64,000 nt of DNA from Phocaeicola coprocola DSM 17136 (GCF_000154845.1 NZ_DS981430.1:1-64000), one strand, 5' to 3'. Positions 1-8,966 are shown, counted from the stretch's first letter. A program made the numbers and translations. Notes: a model not told the origin generated them from the letters alone.

Positions 1-513
1 TCAGACAGAACTGCGATGGATATAATAGACCCTATCGGTGATATGTTCAGAAATGAAGACTTGTTCCGCACAATGAAACTCAGCGGTGAGCAGATTAAGG
101 AAAAAAGACTTAAGCTTACGAGACCTATTCTTGAACGTATCCATCATAAGGTGGTCATGATGATGCAGGATACCAAACTCATGGCAAACGAACTGATGAG
201 AAAGGCTGTGAACTATACGATAAACCAGTGGAAATCCCTGAAAAATATCCTCAAGGACGGTTCTGCGGAAATATCGAACAACCTCTGTGAGCAAAGGATG
301 AAACCTGTAAAGCTGCTGCTCAAGAACTGTATGAACATAGGCAGTGAGGATGCAGCAGGAAACTCGGCATTCATCTTTTCTCTGATAGAAAGCTGCAAGC
401 TTAATGATATAGCCCCTCAGGATTACCTGAAGCACTTGTTTGAATGTATTCTTCATGGTAAGGACTGCGACAAGAAGGTCCTTCTGCCATGTTTTTATAA
501 ATCGGAATGTTAA
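1..513 (+). CDS. IS66-family transposase, C-terminal part (cut by window edge)
   Basis: The reading frame is open from base 1, so this is the 3' end of a longer gene. It shows the last catalytic region of IS66 DDE transposases (EISNNLCEQRMKPVKLLLKN; the Glu in CEQR is the likely third acidic residue) and the IS66 C-terminal segment with FSLIESCKLNDIAPQDYL. It is on the opposite strand to the mob genes and ends 27 bp from the small gene at 541. It is probably an insertion sequence that landed in the IME cargo region. Terminal repeats could not be assigned. Confidence 0.85.
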   Translation, partial: SDRTAMDIIDPIGDMFRNEDLFRTMKLSGEQIKEKRLKLTRPILERIHHKVVMMMQDTKLMANELMRKAVNYTINQWKSLKNILKDGSAEISNNLCEQRMKPVKLLLKNCMNIGSEDAAGNSAFIFSLIESCKLNDIAPQDYLKHLFECILHGKDCDKKVLLPCFYKSEC

Positions 514-540
514 AACTAAACTATTTTCTTGCGGACATTT

Positions 541-870
541 TTATTTTATCGGCTGAAAAACAGCCGATAAAATTGTCGTGGCGGAAAATAGAATGGTTAC
601 CCTTTCAATTGCAAAATCAATAGTATTCTTACATCTTCTACTAACTTCATCAGCATAGTTTTCTCTACTGTTTATGTGGGCATTTATGGTGTCGTTTACA
701 GCATTTACAATCGTTTCCTTTATCAATGAATTTAATTCTTGATTGTTCTCTGATTGCTGGGGCTGTTGAATATTCAAATGCTGAATATCTGTCCGTATGG
801 CCTTTATTTCATCTTTAAGTTCATTATATATGGATAGGAGAGCTGCTCCTTCAATTTCTTTCTTGATCAT
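541..870 (-). CDS. Small protein of the mobilization operon, unknown function
   Basis: 109 aa. The start overlaps the relaxase stop by 4 bp (ATGA type), so it is translationally coupled to mobA. The N-terminal half is charged and helical, the middle is Gln/Asn rich (LNIQQPQQSENNQ), and the last 25 residues are hydrophobic, ending SAVFQPIK. The final codons lie inside the hairpin 544-572. It is placed like auxiliary mob proteins, but no family was recognised. The nearby IS66 copy could have altered its 3' end. Confidence 0.6.
   Translation of the reverse strand: MIKKEIEGAALLSIYNELKDEIKAIRTDIQHLNIQQPQQSENNQELNSLIKETIVNAVNDTINAHINSRENYADEVSRRCKNTIDFAIERVTILFSATTILSAVFQPIK
544..572. terminator. 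Perfect 12-bp hairpin between IS66 gene and mob operon
   Basis: TTTTATCGGCTG, five A, then CAGCCGATAAAA form a perfect stem flanked by T/A runs. It can act as a terminator for both convergent genes. It contains the stop codon region of the 541-870 gene. Confidence 0.6.
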
Positions 871-1868
871 CTTCTTCTACTTCTAATATGTTCACGATTT
901 TTCCTTTTTCTTTCATCATCATCCAACTGGTTACTGTTTCCTCCACCACCTCCTGAAGAAATTACTGCATTAGGCTGAAGGAGTAAATCTGCAACAGCAT
1001 TTATGATTGAATTATCAGTAGGAGAGGTAACATCATTTTCATATATTTCCTCATGTTCTGTTAGTGTGACTGTATCCTTTTCTTGCTCCTGGATTTTGTC
1101 TTGCTGGGTATTTCCTAAGCTGTCCGATGTATCCAGACTGTTCTCATATTTGTTTAGCATATTAGATATTTTAAAATAACTCAGACTACGGTCTATCCTG
1201 GAACCGCTGAATGTATATTCGCCACGTGAAAAGACTATACCACATGGCTTACCTTTGCTGTCTGTTCTTATGGTAAAATGAATTTTGTCTCTGCTCAGTT
1301 TCTTTTGAAACTCGTTCCAATTATTACTTTTTTCTAAAGCCTTGCGTATGGCAAACATCATTTCATACTTATGCTTGTCTTTGCCACGAAGCCTATTATA
1401 CTTGACATTCTCTTTACCTTTCGGCATATACAGGCCATATTTTATTGTCAGTTCCCTGCATACTTTGTTGTTTCTTATGCGGTCATTGCTGTCGCTTATG
1501 GTTTTCCCGTCATTGTCCACACGGTTTATCACAAGATGTATATGAGGATGTTCTCTGTCGTAATGCCTTACAACAATATATTGTGTGTTTTTGATATTCA
1601 TCTTTTCCATATATTCCCCGGCAATCTTTACCATAAGGTCGTCAGTCAGTTTCCCCGAATCCTGATTCGAAAAGCTCAATGATATATGATAGACCGGAGT
1701 CCTGATTCTTGTATTTAAACTTGCCTGACAACTGAAACTTTCAGCTATATGCTGTTTGCTGTCTGAACGTACTCCTTCGGTAGCAAGTAGCTTGGATTTA
1801 TTGTTGCCTTTCATCGTATAATTTACAATCTTACCGAAGTCATTCCTTTTCATAATCTTTCCCATCAT
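867..1868 (-). CDS. mobA: Relaxase / mobilization nuclease
   Basis: 333 aa. Relaxase of the VirD2/MobA type (Pfam Relaxase): it nicks oriT and stays covalently bound to the transferred strand. The three-His metal motif is visible as HPHIH with H107, H109 and H111, preceded by RHYDRE. The likely nucleophile Tyr17 lies in the N-terminal motif IVNYTMK. The nuclease domain covers about residues 1-240; the rest is charged, low-complexity tail with a poly-Gly stretch. The start overlaps the mobC stop by 4 bp. A candidate oriT lies upstream of mobC. Confidence 0.88.
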   Translation of the reverse strand: MMGKIMKRNDFGKIVNYTMKGNNKSKLLATEGVRSDSKQHIAESFSCQASLNTRIRTPVYHISLSFSNQDSGKLTDDLMVKIAGEYMEKMNIKNTQYIVVRHYDREHPHIHLVINRVDNDGKTISDSNDRIRNNKVCRELTIKYGLYMPKGKENVKYNRLRGKDKHKYEMMFAIRKALEKSNNWNEFQKKLSRDKIHFTIRTDSKGKPCGIVFSRGEYTFSGSRIDRSLSYFKISNMLNKYENSLDTSDSLGNTQQDKIQEQEKDTVTLTEHEEIYENDVTSPTDNSIINAVADLLLQPNAVISSGGGGGNSNQLDDDERKRKNREHIRSRRR

Positions 1869-2230
1869 GCCTTTATCAGTTTAATGATTTTGTCTATTTC
1901 ATCAGCCAGTTCAGATACGGATTCTGACACTGAAGCATATCCGAAAGTATTTGCATTTTTAGCAAGCTGGTTTAGGTTGTTTGCCATGCCTGAAAGACTC
2001 CTTATCAGTTTTACATCTTCAGGTGTAAGGCGTGCTGTTATGTTTCCGTTTATGGCCGTATTTCTTATATACTCACCTAATGTAACACCGGCTGTCATGG
2101 CCTTACCGTTTATGATATGCCTCTCCAATACGGTACATTTGAATGATAATATCTCTGTACGTTTTTCCATCTTGTCCAGTGGAGGTCTGCCACCGATAGC
2201 CTTATTTTTGTTGTTGTTTTTTTGTTCCAT
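1865..2230 (-). CDS. mobC: Relaxosome accessory protein, MobC-like
   Basis: 121 aa. The N-terminus is basic (KNKAIGGRPPLDKMEKR), followed by a ribbon-helix-helix-like segment and the typical MobC end (LTPEDVKLIRSLSGMANNLN). Proteins of this family bind oriT next to the nick site and help the relaxase melt and cleave it. First gene of a mobC-mobA-small gene operon read leftward; it overlaps mobA by 4 bp. Assigned from motif and neighbourhood. Confidence 0.8.
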   Translation of the reverse strand: MEQKNNNKNKAIGGRPPLDKMEKRTEILSFKCTVLERHIINGKAMTAGVTLGEYIRNTAINGNITARLTPEDVKLIRSLSGMANNLNQLAKNANTFGYASVSESVSELADEIDKIIKLIKA

Positions 2231-2244
2231 TCTGTTGATTATTT

Positions 2245-2337
2245 TTTTTCGGTTTATAATTGATTTCTGTTAGGTACTTCTCGGATGGATTCAGAGGTTT
2301 TGGTATTACCAAAACATAAACTTGCCAACCGAAAAAA
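2245..2337. other. Candidate origin of transfer (oriT)
   Basis: Upstream of mobC there is a perfect 9-bp palindrome GTTTTGGTA-T-TACCAAAAC (2297-2315) nested inside an 11-bp inverted repeat TTTTTTCGGTT (2244-2254) / AACCGAAAAAA (2327-2337). An inverted repeat directly upstream of mobC-mobA is where oriT of Bacteroides mobilizable elements is usually found. The nick position cannot be read from sequence. Confidence 0.45.
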
Positions 2338-2397
2338 CTACATTCCTTTTGTCATTCCGTTTTTTCCTGAATATTGTTGGATATGGGTAACGTAGTT

Positions 2398-3453
2398 TTA
2401 TTGAGTACCGAAACCTGACAGCTCCAGGTCGAAAGTCTCGATCAAAAGTTTTAAGGCAGGATTCTTTCTTGTCATGGATTGGAGAACGGCTTCACCTGAT
2501 TTTACCCTTATAAGATAGTCGGCAATGTCGTATCCGTTCACCCTTTCAACATCATTTGCATTTTCTTCAAGATACTCGGAAATCTCAGTACGGATGTTTC
2601 TTTTTCTCATCTGCATACACTTTTCTTTCCATTCCTGTGTCATTCCGATATCAGGGAACAGAACAATATTCCGGCCTTTTAGTACGTCAAAATTCTGCTC
2701 GTTAAAGCATCCGTTTTTACCGCCCGTTGCAAGCCAGATATATTCCGGTATATAGAATGAAGCAATGATAGCGGTCTTTTCGCTTTCCACTATGGCAACG
2801 GGTTTTCTGCTGTTGTATAATAGATGTTCTCCAAAGTAGCATTGTTGTAAGTGGAATTCCGGTATATCAAGCTCTGTATGTACCCATGAAACATGGGCAT
2901 ATGGTTCTTTTATACGTTTTCCTGTCTCTGCATTATACTGCATGATTTTCCCGGTTCTTATTTTTCCGGATATGTCTGTTTGCCAGAATACCGTAGCATT
3001 TTCCCATTTCCTGGCGGTACCTACATGGTAAGTCTTCATCAGACGCAGTGCTGACTCATATCCCAGATGATTGGCAAGATACAGAAACAGGTTATTCTGT
3101 TCATAGCATTTCATTGTCTGCTGCATAATTTCATCTGGTATAAAAGATGTGTCGGTAAGCCGCCGTACAGGAGGGAGTCTTGGATGACATACAACAGGGT
3201 TCTTGTCTTTTACAACAGGGAATGATTTATTGTACTCTTTACATTCCGGATGTTCATCAAAATACATTGCAGGAGTATAGTGATAACCACAATTATTGAT
3301 TCTGTTACATTTTCCTACATATTCGGGAAAGGAGATAGCCCCTTGGGTATCGATATAACGGGTGAACTCACGATGCTTTCCGCACGAGGGGCAGGTGTAT
3401 CTGTTCCTCTGGTGCCTGTTGTACGGCTCCAATATAAATCTGAAGTTTTCCAT
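2398..3453 (-). CDS. Primase-like protein with zinc finger and TOPRIM-like domain (DUF6371 type)
   Basis: 351 aa. An N-terminal four-Cys zinc motif (C21, C24, C49, C55: CPSC and CNRINNC) is followed by a TOPRIM-like segment with the acidic motif IVESEKTA (E223) and FPDIG (Asp about 273). This build resembles CHC2/TOPRIM primases and is common beside DUF3987-type genes in Bacteroidales mobile elements. It probably helps replicate the excised or transferred single strand; catalytic activity is inference. It follows the DUF3987-like gene after 74 bp that include short repeats. Confidence 0.65.
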   Translation of the reverse strand: MENFRFILEPYNRHQRNRYTCPSCGKHREFTRYIDTQGAISFPEYVGKCNRINNCGYHYTPAMYFDEHPECKEYNKSFPVVKDKNPVVCHPRLPPVRRLTDTSFIPDEIMQQTMKCYEQNNLFLYLANHLGYESALRLMKTYHVGTARKWENATVFWQTDISGKIRTGKIMQYNAETGKRIKEPYAHVSWVHTELDIPEFHLQQCYFGEHLLYNSRKPVAIVESEKTAIIASFYIPEYIWLATGGKNGCFNEQNFDVLKGRNIVLFPDIGMTQEWKEKCMQMRKRNIRTEISEYLEENANDVERVNGYDIADYLIRVKSGEAVLQSMTRKNPALKLLIETFDLELSGFGTQ

Positions 3454-3527
3454 AATTTTCTGTTTTTAGTGATTGACAAAGTGACAAAGTGATAAAGTCA
3501 GCCTTAGTTTGTCACTTTATCACTTTG

Positions 3528-4898
3528 TCATTGTGCTTTTTTATAATTTCCATATTCGTGATAAAGGTAAGTTCCTGTTGCTTTTTTCAGGAAACGGTCA
3601 TACGTGCTGGTACTCCAGTTCATTGAGACGGCTACTTCCAATCCTTCAGAACGTGTAAACTTATCCGGCAGCTTTTCCAACAGTTCTGCCTGCTTGGGAG
3701 TGAGCATCACACCTTCAATCATGGAGCATATCTGCAGGGCAGTATTTTTAAAATAGGATACCAGACGTATGGATTTCAGTACACTGTCAAGATCGATGCA
3801 GTTTTTATCACCTTCATTACATACCCATTTGCACAGTTGTATAATCAGACAGAATCTATGAATGTAAGTCTCAAATTTGCTGTATATACTGCGTCTTTTA
3901 TCCGATTCCTCCATGTTCAACATATCTGCCCATTGATGCTGCCATTCCATAATCTTTCGTCTGGCTCCAGGTTCATATTCCAGTCTTGTAGGATTTATGT
4001 TTCCGTGCTCATCATGTTCTATTTTCATCCTGATGAACGATTGCATAATCGTGTTCCATTCATTGAAATGGCTCATGTCAATATCATCATCTTTCCAGTA
4101 TAGCTTATCCTGAATTTCAGGTATGGCAAAAAGAATACGGTCAAGGAAACCATTATTGCTTTTACTTCCTTTGAATGTATCGATAAGTATTTCCGGCTGG
4201 ATTGTACCTATCACATTGGAAAACGGAGAGTCAATCATGATATTGTTTGTATTCATTTTGCGGTCGGAAATATACATGTACCCATTGAACAGTGAAATGT
4301 AGAACTGTTCTTCCGAACCTTTGTTATAGCGTGTGAAATTATTGATCCATCCTTGCAGTTCATCCATGTAAAGACAAATGCCGCGCGGATTCTCTGATAT
4401 AGACTTTGCCATAGCTTCCTGTGTGATATCAGAAACCAGAAATCTGGTGCGCACAGGTTCCTTGGGAAACATATCAAATCCCTGTTCCAGACGTTCCTTT
4501 TTACTCAAGCTCATTATTGATTCATACTTTCTGTACTCTTCGTTATATATTTCCTTCTGCTCCTTATCAAATCTGAACAGAGGTTCGAAGGCCGTTTTCA
4601 GAGGATGGCTTTTATTAGCACCCGGCCTTCCGACGAGAGCCATATATATGATACACTTGATATCCCATCCCGTTTTGAAATGAAGGATATGTGTATTGCC
4701 TATACAAGTGGAAATGGCTGTCATCATGCTGCACGCAGTGTAGTCGATAGGAAATGCCAGGTACTCATACATATTCAGAATGATGTTTCTTATCTTATTG
4801 GGGAAAACATCAATAGGAAATGAAGAGTCGTTCATTTTGCCTATCATGCTGACAGCATCATTTATTATACCACTTGGAGTTATTCTACTTTCTCCCAT
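3528..4898 (-). CDS. DUF3987-family P-loop ATPase, probable replication helicase of the IME
   Basis: 456 aa. A Walker A motif GRPGANKS lies at residues 90-97 and a Walker B-like CLYMDELQGW near 175. The DUF3987 family accompanies primase-like proteins in Bacteroidales integrative elements and is thought to act in their replication. The C-terminal 60 residues look like a winged-helix (LLEKLPDKFTRSEGLEVAVS). Five bases separate it from the upstream HTH gene, so they are one operon. Confidence 0.7.
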   Translation of the reverse strand: MGESRITPSGIINDAVSMIGKMNDSSFPIDVFPNKIRNIILNMYEYLAFPIDYTACSMMTAISTCIGNTHILHFKTGWDIKCIIYMALVGRPGANKSHPLKTAFEPLFRFDKEQKEIYNEEYRKYESIMSLSKKERLEQGFDMFPKEPVRTRFLVSDITQEAMAKSISENPRGICLYMDELQGWINNFTRYNKGSEEQFYISLFNGYMYISDRKMNTNNIMIDSPFSNVIGTIQPEILIDTFKGSKSNNGFLDRILFAIPEIQDKLYWKDDDIDMSHFNEWNTIMQSFIRMKIEHDEHGNINPTRLEYEPGARRKIMEWQHQWADMLNMEESDKRRSIYSKFETYIHRFCLIIQLCKWVCNEGDKNCIDLDSVLKSIRLVSYFKNTALQICSMIEGVMLTPKQAELLEKLPDKFTRSEGLEVAVSMNWSTSTYDRFLKKATGTYLYHEYGNYKKAQ

Positions 4899-4903
4899 AC
4901 CTG

Positions 4904-5257
4904 TTAATCACGGTTTAATACCCTGAAAGACTCAATATGTGCTTCATCAGAGAGTTCATTAATACATTTCTTCTTGTGCATCTTCATCCATTCGAGAATC
5001 TCAGACCGGTAGAAATGGAGTGTATTGCCCTGCTTAGAATGAGGAATACTGTTTTGACAAGTATACCGGTAAATGGTACTCACGCTTTTCTTTATAAGAG
5101 AACTTACTTCTTCGATGGATATCTCATCATCTTCCACCGATATGTTATTTTTAGAATTCTGAGCCTGTTCCTCCATCATTTTTATGAGGTGCTCTACAGC
5201 CTGCGGCAAGTTATCATGTGTAACTTTGCCAAAAACATTGTTTTCGTTTTTCATCAT
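4904..5257 (-). CDS. Excisionase-like helix-turn-helix protein
   Basis: Start chosen at the Met-Met pair (5257) rather than 5320, because the upstream extension is hydrophobic and unlike this family. About 117 aa. The core reads ISIEEVSSLIKKSVSTIYRY, then IPHSKQGNTLHFYRSEILEW, the HTH_17/MerR-like fold of recombination directionality factors. The N-terminal part contains an acidic helix (HLIKMMEEQAQ). It heads the replication-mobilization operon and probably regulates excision, the operon, or both. Confidence 0.65.
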   Translation of the reverse strand: MMKNENNVFGKVTHDNLPQAVEHLIKMMEEQAQNSKNNISVEDDEISIEEVSSLIKKSVSTIYRYTCQNSIPHSKQGNTLHFYRSEILEWMKMHKKKCINELSDEAHIESFRVLNRD

Positions 5258-5432
5258 TTGTAAAAATTTGATTTCTCTGCAAAAGAATGGCAAATGATGG
5301 ATAAAAAAGCATGTCCTCATGAATTCCTCATGCGGTCCTCATGCTTTCCTCAAACTTTTAACAACTACAATGTAATATACTGTAATTCTGCGTGTTTATA
5401 CTATGATTTATATGTATCCGGCTGACATAAAA

Positions 5433-5474
5433 AAGATTCCCATAAAACTTTAAATTCAGTTTTACAGGAATCTT
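5433..5474. terminator. Hairpin downstream of the IME recombinase operon
   Basis: AAGATTCC / GGAATCTT outer stem (5433-5440, 5467-5474) with an inner stem TAAAACT / AGTTTTA. It sits 25 bp past the stop of the membrane-protein gene, in position to end the minus-strand integrase transcript. The remaining intergenic stretch to 5257 shows no other gene. Confidence 0.55.
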
Positions 5475-5498
5475 CAGTAATAAGGATTTTATTTGTTT

Positions 5499-6476
5499 CT
5501 ACTGGATTTCTTTCAGATATTCGCTGAAGAAATTGCTTTTTTTCATATTTATGGCCTCAATACGGGAATTGGTTGCCAATCTTGTACTGTTCTTGAATAA
5601 TACATTGGCAGTGCAGAAAGAAGCTGATATGAACTTCTGGCACCCATTGAAGAAATCGGTTTTCTTTAGGTCTGTTCTACAATAGTGGCACATTATATAG
5701 AGGTTATGAATGAAAGCTCCCAAGTCAGTCTTTGACATTCTGTAGATTTCAGAAATCGGGTATTGTATATCTTCCTCTATTGGCATACCTGTAATTTGAG
5801 CAAAGGCATACTTTTTAAAGTATTCAATCTCATAAGGCTTGAGACAATCGTCCAATTCCGTACTGATATAATTATAAATAAAGGAAAACAGTTTGCATAA
5901 TCTTGTAGATCTGTCATCGGCCGGATTATCATTGCCGTTATTCTCTATTGCATCCAGATAATACTGTAATGGTTTCTGGTCATTTACAAGAAGTTCCTCT
6001 ATCTTTTCGATTTGCTGTTGATGGCGGTTTTCCTGTTCTTTAAGTCGTACCATCAGCTCTTCGGCTACACTTTCATTGCCTACCTCATTTTTGTATTCTT
6101 CCAGCAGTTTTTTCTTGCACCGGTATAGATGTCCGTTTGTCTTGTTATATATCCTCAGATTGACATAGGTAAGTTCTTTATGTAACCATTCCTGATCATC
6201 CTTATGCTCATTCAGCACAAGAATGTATTTGTCCAGTTCACTTTGAATCTTCATATCGGAGATTTTCCGCACTATCATAATAATTATCGCTATAAGGCTG
6301 ATAGCGGCCAAAGAGTAGGAGACAACCGAGAGTATGGGACTGTATTTATACACCTTTGCTCCTGAACAGATAACACCAACGACTAATAGCAGAAGTACTG
6401 CTATTAGCCAGATATAACCGATATGCAACTTTTTTGCATATCGGAATGGATTGATTTTAGAAATTGCCTTTTTCAT
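5499..6476 (-). CDS. Membrane protein with coiled coil, unknown function
   Basis: 325 aa. Two adjacent transmembrane helices (about residues 20-38 and 48-69), then a long charged helical region (about 75-175) and a mixed C-terminal domain. The first 20 bp overlap the end of the integrase gene, so the two are translated together. Not recognised. The pairing with an integrase suggests a role specific to the element, for example host-membrane signalling or exclusion, but this is speculation. Confidence 0.6.
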   Translation of the reverse strand: MKKAISKINPFRYAKKLHIGYIWLIAVLLLLVVGVICSGAKVYKYSPILSVVSYSLAAISLIAIIIMIVRKISDMKIQSELDKYILVLNEHKDDQEWLHKELTYVNLRIYNKTNGHLYRCKKKLLEEYKNEVGNESVAEELMVRLKEQENRHQQQIEKIEELLVNDQKPLQYYLDAIENNGNDNPADDRSTRLCKLFSFIYNYISTELDDCLKPYEIEYFKKYAFAQITGMPIEEDIQYPISEIYRMSKTDLGAFIHNLYIMCHYCRTDLKKTDFFNGCQKFISASFCTANVLFKNSTRLATNSRIEAINMKKSNFFSEYLKEIQ

Positions 6477-7596
6477 ATTGTTCCGTGTTTTGACTGATTG
6501 TATTAATGCTTAATCGTTTTGCAGCTTGTTCCTTTAATGGGTTCACGACTTTGGTATATCGCATTGTGGTACTTTCCTGTTTATGTCCGAGTACATTCTT
6601 GATAGTAATAATATCTGTACCGAGGGCCAGTGACAGGGTAGCGTATGTATGACGTGTACAATGGAAGTGCAAGTCTTTCTTTATACCTATGCTTTTGAAC
6701 CATCTTTTCATCGGATAGGTCAGCATATATGTGGTAAGTCCGTTAAATACGAGTCCTTCACCACGTGGGCCGATAACTTCCATGAGATCGTCCCCAATAG
6801 GAACGTTTGCCATGTTCTTAGTTTTCTGCATACGTTTGAATACACACCATCCGCCTTTGGGCAATTCTTTGATGTCCTCCCATTTCAAGGCAAGTATGTC
6901 ACTTCTTCTGAAGCCTGTTATACAGGCGAAAATGATAGCCTTTCGCAATACCGGAATAGGGCATTCATTATTTATGATCAGTCCTAATTCATGTTCTGTC
7001 AGATAATTGATTTCTGTTTCCTCTTCCGGAATCCTGTCAAGAAAATCATTAATATTCTCTTTGAGCATTCGTTTCTTATAGGCCTCTTTCAACATTCCTC
7101 TGAATGTAGAAAAATATCCGGCAGCCGAGTTCTGTTTCAGCTTTTTACTGTCGTCTCTCAGCTTGGCAGTATTCAGCAGATAGGAACGGAATCTCTGGCA
7201 GAGAGCGACATTGATATCTGCAAAAGTACATTTGTTGTTTGTGAAGGCAGCAAAGTGCTGATACACATAAATCCACTTCTTATTGTGCTTGAGTGATTCA
7301 TTTTTGAAATAATCAAGAAAATCTGTTTTCTCAACAATCTTATCGTAAAAATCGAATTTCTCGTTTATTATCTGCTCCAGTACTCTCAGACGGAATATTT
7401 CCATCTTCTGCATAATACTTTTTACATGTTCACGTTCCGCAAATGATTTGGGCTTTTCCGGAAGATGTACATTGAGAAAATAGCGGCGTGTTGTTCTGTT
7501 AGTTCCAGGAATGAGAATAGGAGGGTAGAAGTCAAGATATAATGAAACTCTTCCCTTACTTATTTTCTTTTTTCTAAGATATACTTTTGAAATCAT
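6457..7596 (-). CDS. int: Tyrosine recombinase (IME integrase)
   Basis: 379 aa. The N-terminus is an arm-binding domain of the type seen in Bacteroidales integrases (KVYLRKKKISKGRVSLYLDF), followed by a SAM-like core-binding domain and a catalytic domain. All catalytic residues are visible: R230 (TGFRRSD), K260 (KTKN), H312 and R315 (FHCTRHT), H338 (LGHKQ) and Y347 (MRYTKV). It would integrate and excise the element. Its partner site may be the att-like sequence at 8887-8904, 1.3 kb upstream. Confidence 0.88.
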   Translation of the reverse strand: MISKVYLRKKKISKGRVSLYLDFYPPILIPGTNRTTRRYFLNVHLPEKPKSFAEREHVKSIMQKMEIFRLRVLEQIINEKFDFYDKIVEKTDFLDYFKNESLKHNKKWIYVYQHFAAFTNNKCTFADINVALCQRFRSYLLNTAKLRDDSKKLKQNSAAGYFSTFRGMLKEAYKKRMLKENINDFLDRIPEEETEINYLTEHELGLIINNECPIPVLRKAIIFACITGFRRSDILALKWEDIKELPKGGWCVFKRMQKTKNMANVPIGDDLMEVIGPRGEGLVFNGLTTYMLTYPMKRWFKSIGIKKDLHFHCTRHTYATLSLALGTDIITIKNVLGHKQESTTMRYTKVVNPLKEQAAKRLSINTISQNTEQYEKGNF

Positions 7597-7650
7597 GATA
7601 ATTCGGATCTGATAGGTGATACATTAGCGTTGTTTGTCATAGATTGCCGT

Positions 7651-8634
7651 TTACTCATGTGCGGCTATGGCAGGCTCATTAACATTATTTATGGCAATGT
7701 TTCCTGTACCAAACACCTTTCTGAGTCCTTCAATGCTTATAATGACATTCTTTCCCTTTGTCTTCTTGGGAATGTTGTACCATTTGCATCTGTTGTAGAT
7801 AGTGTCACGATCTACATTGAACAATGCACAAGCTTCGGGGACGGTTATATATCCGTCCTCTCCAATCCGGGCATTTTTGATTTCATCAACATGTTTCTTG
7901 GAATACAAGGTAGTATTCCCGGTCTTTTCCTTTTTCTTGGGAATTTTATACCTTGAGGTAAAGCTGTGTACGGCCTTTACCGTCATCTTGTAGATTTTCT
8001 GGATCTGTTCGATTGTGTACCACTCCGTTATTTCTTCAGCCTCCTTATATCCCAACTTCCTGAAATAGCGGTCAATATGTTCCATACTGAACAGCCTCTT
8101 TCCTGAAAGAGTGGCTGAAGGAATGTTGTTTTCTTTAGCAATCACATAAAGTCTGCTATAAGAAATCTGGTACTTTTCTTCTATCTCTTTTGCAGAGTAG
8201 AAATCAGTAATTGTTTTTGTAGACTTAATAGGTCTCTCTTGCATTGTTTTTACGCTTTTTAAATTCATCATAACCATTTCAACCTCTTTGCGTTTAACAA
8301 TAATTCTACTACCAATTTGTGAAAAAGGAATTTCATAAATCCGCATGTAAGTATAAATACTTTTTCTGCTTACCCCCAGATAAATGGCGAGTTGTTTCAG
8401 GCTGATAAATTCTCTCGCCTGTATAACTTCCAGTTCATCTACAGCCAGACGGATTCTTTTCTTCTTTTCCTCTTTCACTTCTTTTGTGACTGCATTATAG
8501 CGGTCACTTCTAATTAACTCCTTGTAATACTTGTCGTTACAAGCCTTACAACAGAAACGTGTCTTGCAGGTCTTTGCTATGAAAGTTTTCCCGCAAAATT
8601 CACAGATTCTTTCAATTCTTACCTTGTTACCCAT
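7651..8634 (-). CDS. Multi-HTH DNA-binding protein with zinc finger
   Basis: 327 aa. The N-terminal zinc motif has four Cys (CEFCGKTF...CCKAC). Three excisionase-like HTH units follow: ISLKQLAIYLGVSRKSIYTY, YSAKEIEEKYQISYSRLYVI and VPEACALFNVDRDTIYNR, plus a fourth weaker one (YTIEQIQKIYKMTVKAVHSF). Such repeat-HTH proteins occur at recombinase ends of Bacteroidales elements and may organise the attachment site or repress the integrase. It starts 31 bp from a triple 10-bp repeat that is a good candidate binding site. Confidence 0.65.
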   Translation of the reverse strand: MGNKVRIERICEFCGKTFIAKTCKTRFCCKACNDKYYKELIRSDRYNAVTKEVKEEKKKRIRLAVDELEVIQAREFISLKQLAIYLGVSRKSIYTYMRIYEIPFSQIGSRIIVKRKEVEMVMMNLKSVKTMQERPIKSTKTITDFYSAKEIEEKYQISYSRLYVIAKENNIPSATLSGKRLFSMEHIDRYFRKLGYKEAEEITEWYTIEQIQKIYKMTVKAVHSFTSRYKIPKKKEKTGNTTLYSKKHVDEIKNARIGEDGYITVPEACALFNVDRDTIYNRCKWYNIPKKTKGKNVIISIEGLRKVFGTGNIAINNVNEPAIAAHE

Positions 8635-8664
8635 ATTTTACTCTCCAAAACTCGCTGCGAAATA

Positions 8665-8694
8665 GTGTGTAAAGGTGTGTAATGATGTGTAAAT
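8665..8694. repeat. Three tandem 10-bp repeats upstream of the HTH gene
   Basis: GTGTGTAAAG, GTGTGTAATG and ATGTGTAAAT follow without spacing, one per helical turn. The position between the HTH gene and the att-like site suggests arm sites for the IME recombinase or operators for the multi-HTH protein. Confidence 0.55.
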
Positions 8695-8787
8695 ACCTTT
8701 TGTACTTCGCACACGTTGTTAGTGAAAAATTACTCTAATGAGTCAACAGGTACTTTCGGGGTACAAAAATATGCAAAACCGTGAAAA

Positions 8788-8822
8788 TAAACAATGTTAG
8801 CGTAGATTGCTAACATTGTTTA
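8788..8822. other. Perfect 14-bp inverted repeat near the IME end
   Basis: TAAACAATGTTAGC / GCTAACATTGTTTA with a 7-bp centre (GTAGATT). No T-run follows on either strand, so a protein-binding site is as likely as a terminator. It lies 65 bp from the att-like sequence. Confidence 0.6.
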
Positions 8823-8886
8823 ATATATTGATTATTAGACTTTTATTTGTTATTGTTTGCTGGCGTTTTTCATCGTTTTTCAGTCC

Positions 8887-8904
8887 TTATTTCCCGATGC
8901 AAAA
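8887..8904 (-). other. Prophage attachment site, distal copy (attL or attR)
   Basis: On the minus strand TTTTGCATCGGGAAATAA encodes F-C-I-G-K-stop, the same peptide as the end of mnmE at 61264-61281 (TTCTGCATCGGAAAGTAA). 15 of 18 bases match and the three differences are at third codon positions. It lies 62 bp from integrase arm repeats. It is probably also the boundary of the neighbouring IME. Confidence 0.75.
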
Positions 8905-8966
8905 TGTTCTTTATTTGATGTAATCTATTGGTTTATAAGATGTTTGTAGTTGTGAACGTGAGTGAG

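Larger units (their letters stand above)
1..8886. mobile_element. Integrative mobilizable element (partial, right end)
   Basis: Minus-strand genes for a relaxase, MobC, primase-like protein, DUF3987-like ATPase, excisionase-like HTH proteins and a tyrosine recombinase are in the order usual for Bacteroidales mobilizable elements. No coupling protein or conjugation apparatus is visible, so it would depend on a helper element. The left end lies outside the window and an IS66 copy sits beside the mob genes. The right end is placed at the att-like sequence 8887-8904, because prophage integrase arm repeats begin just beyond it. That placement is inference. Confidence 0.7.
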
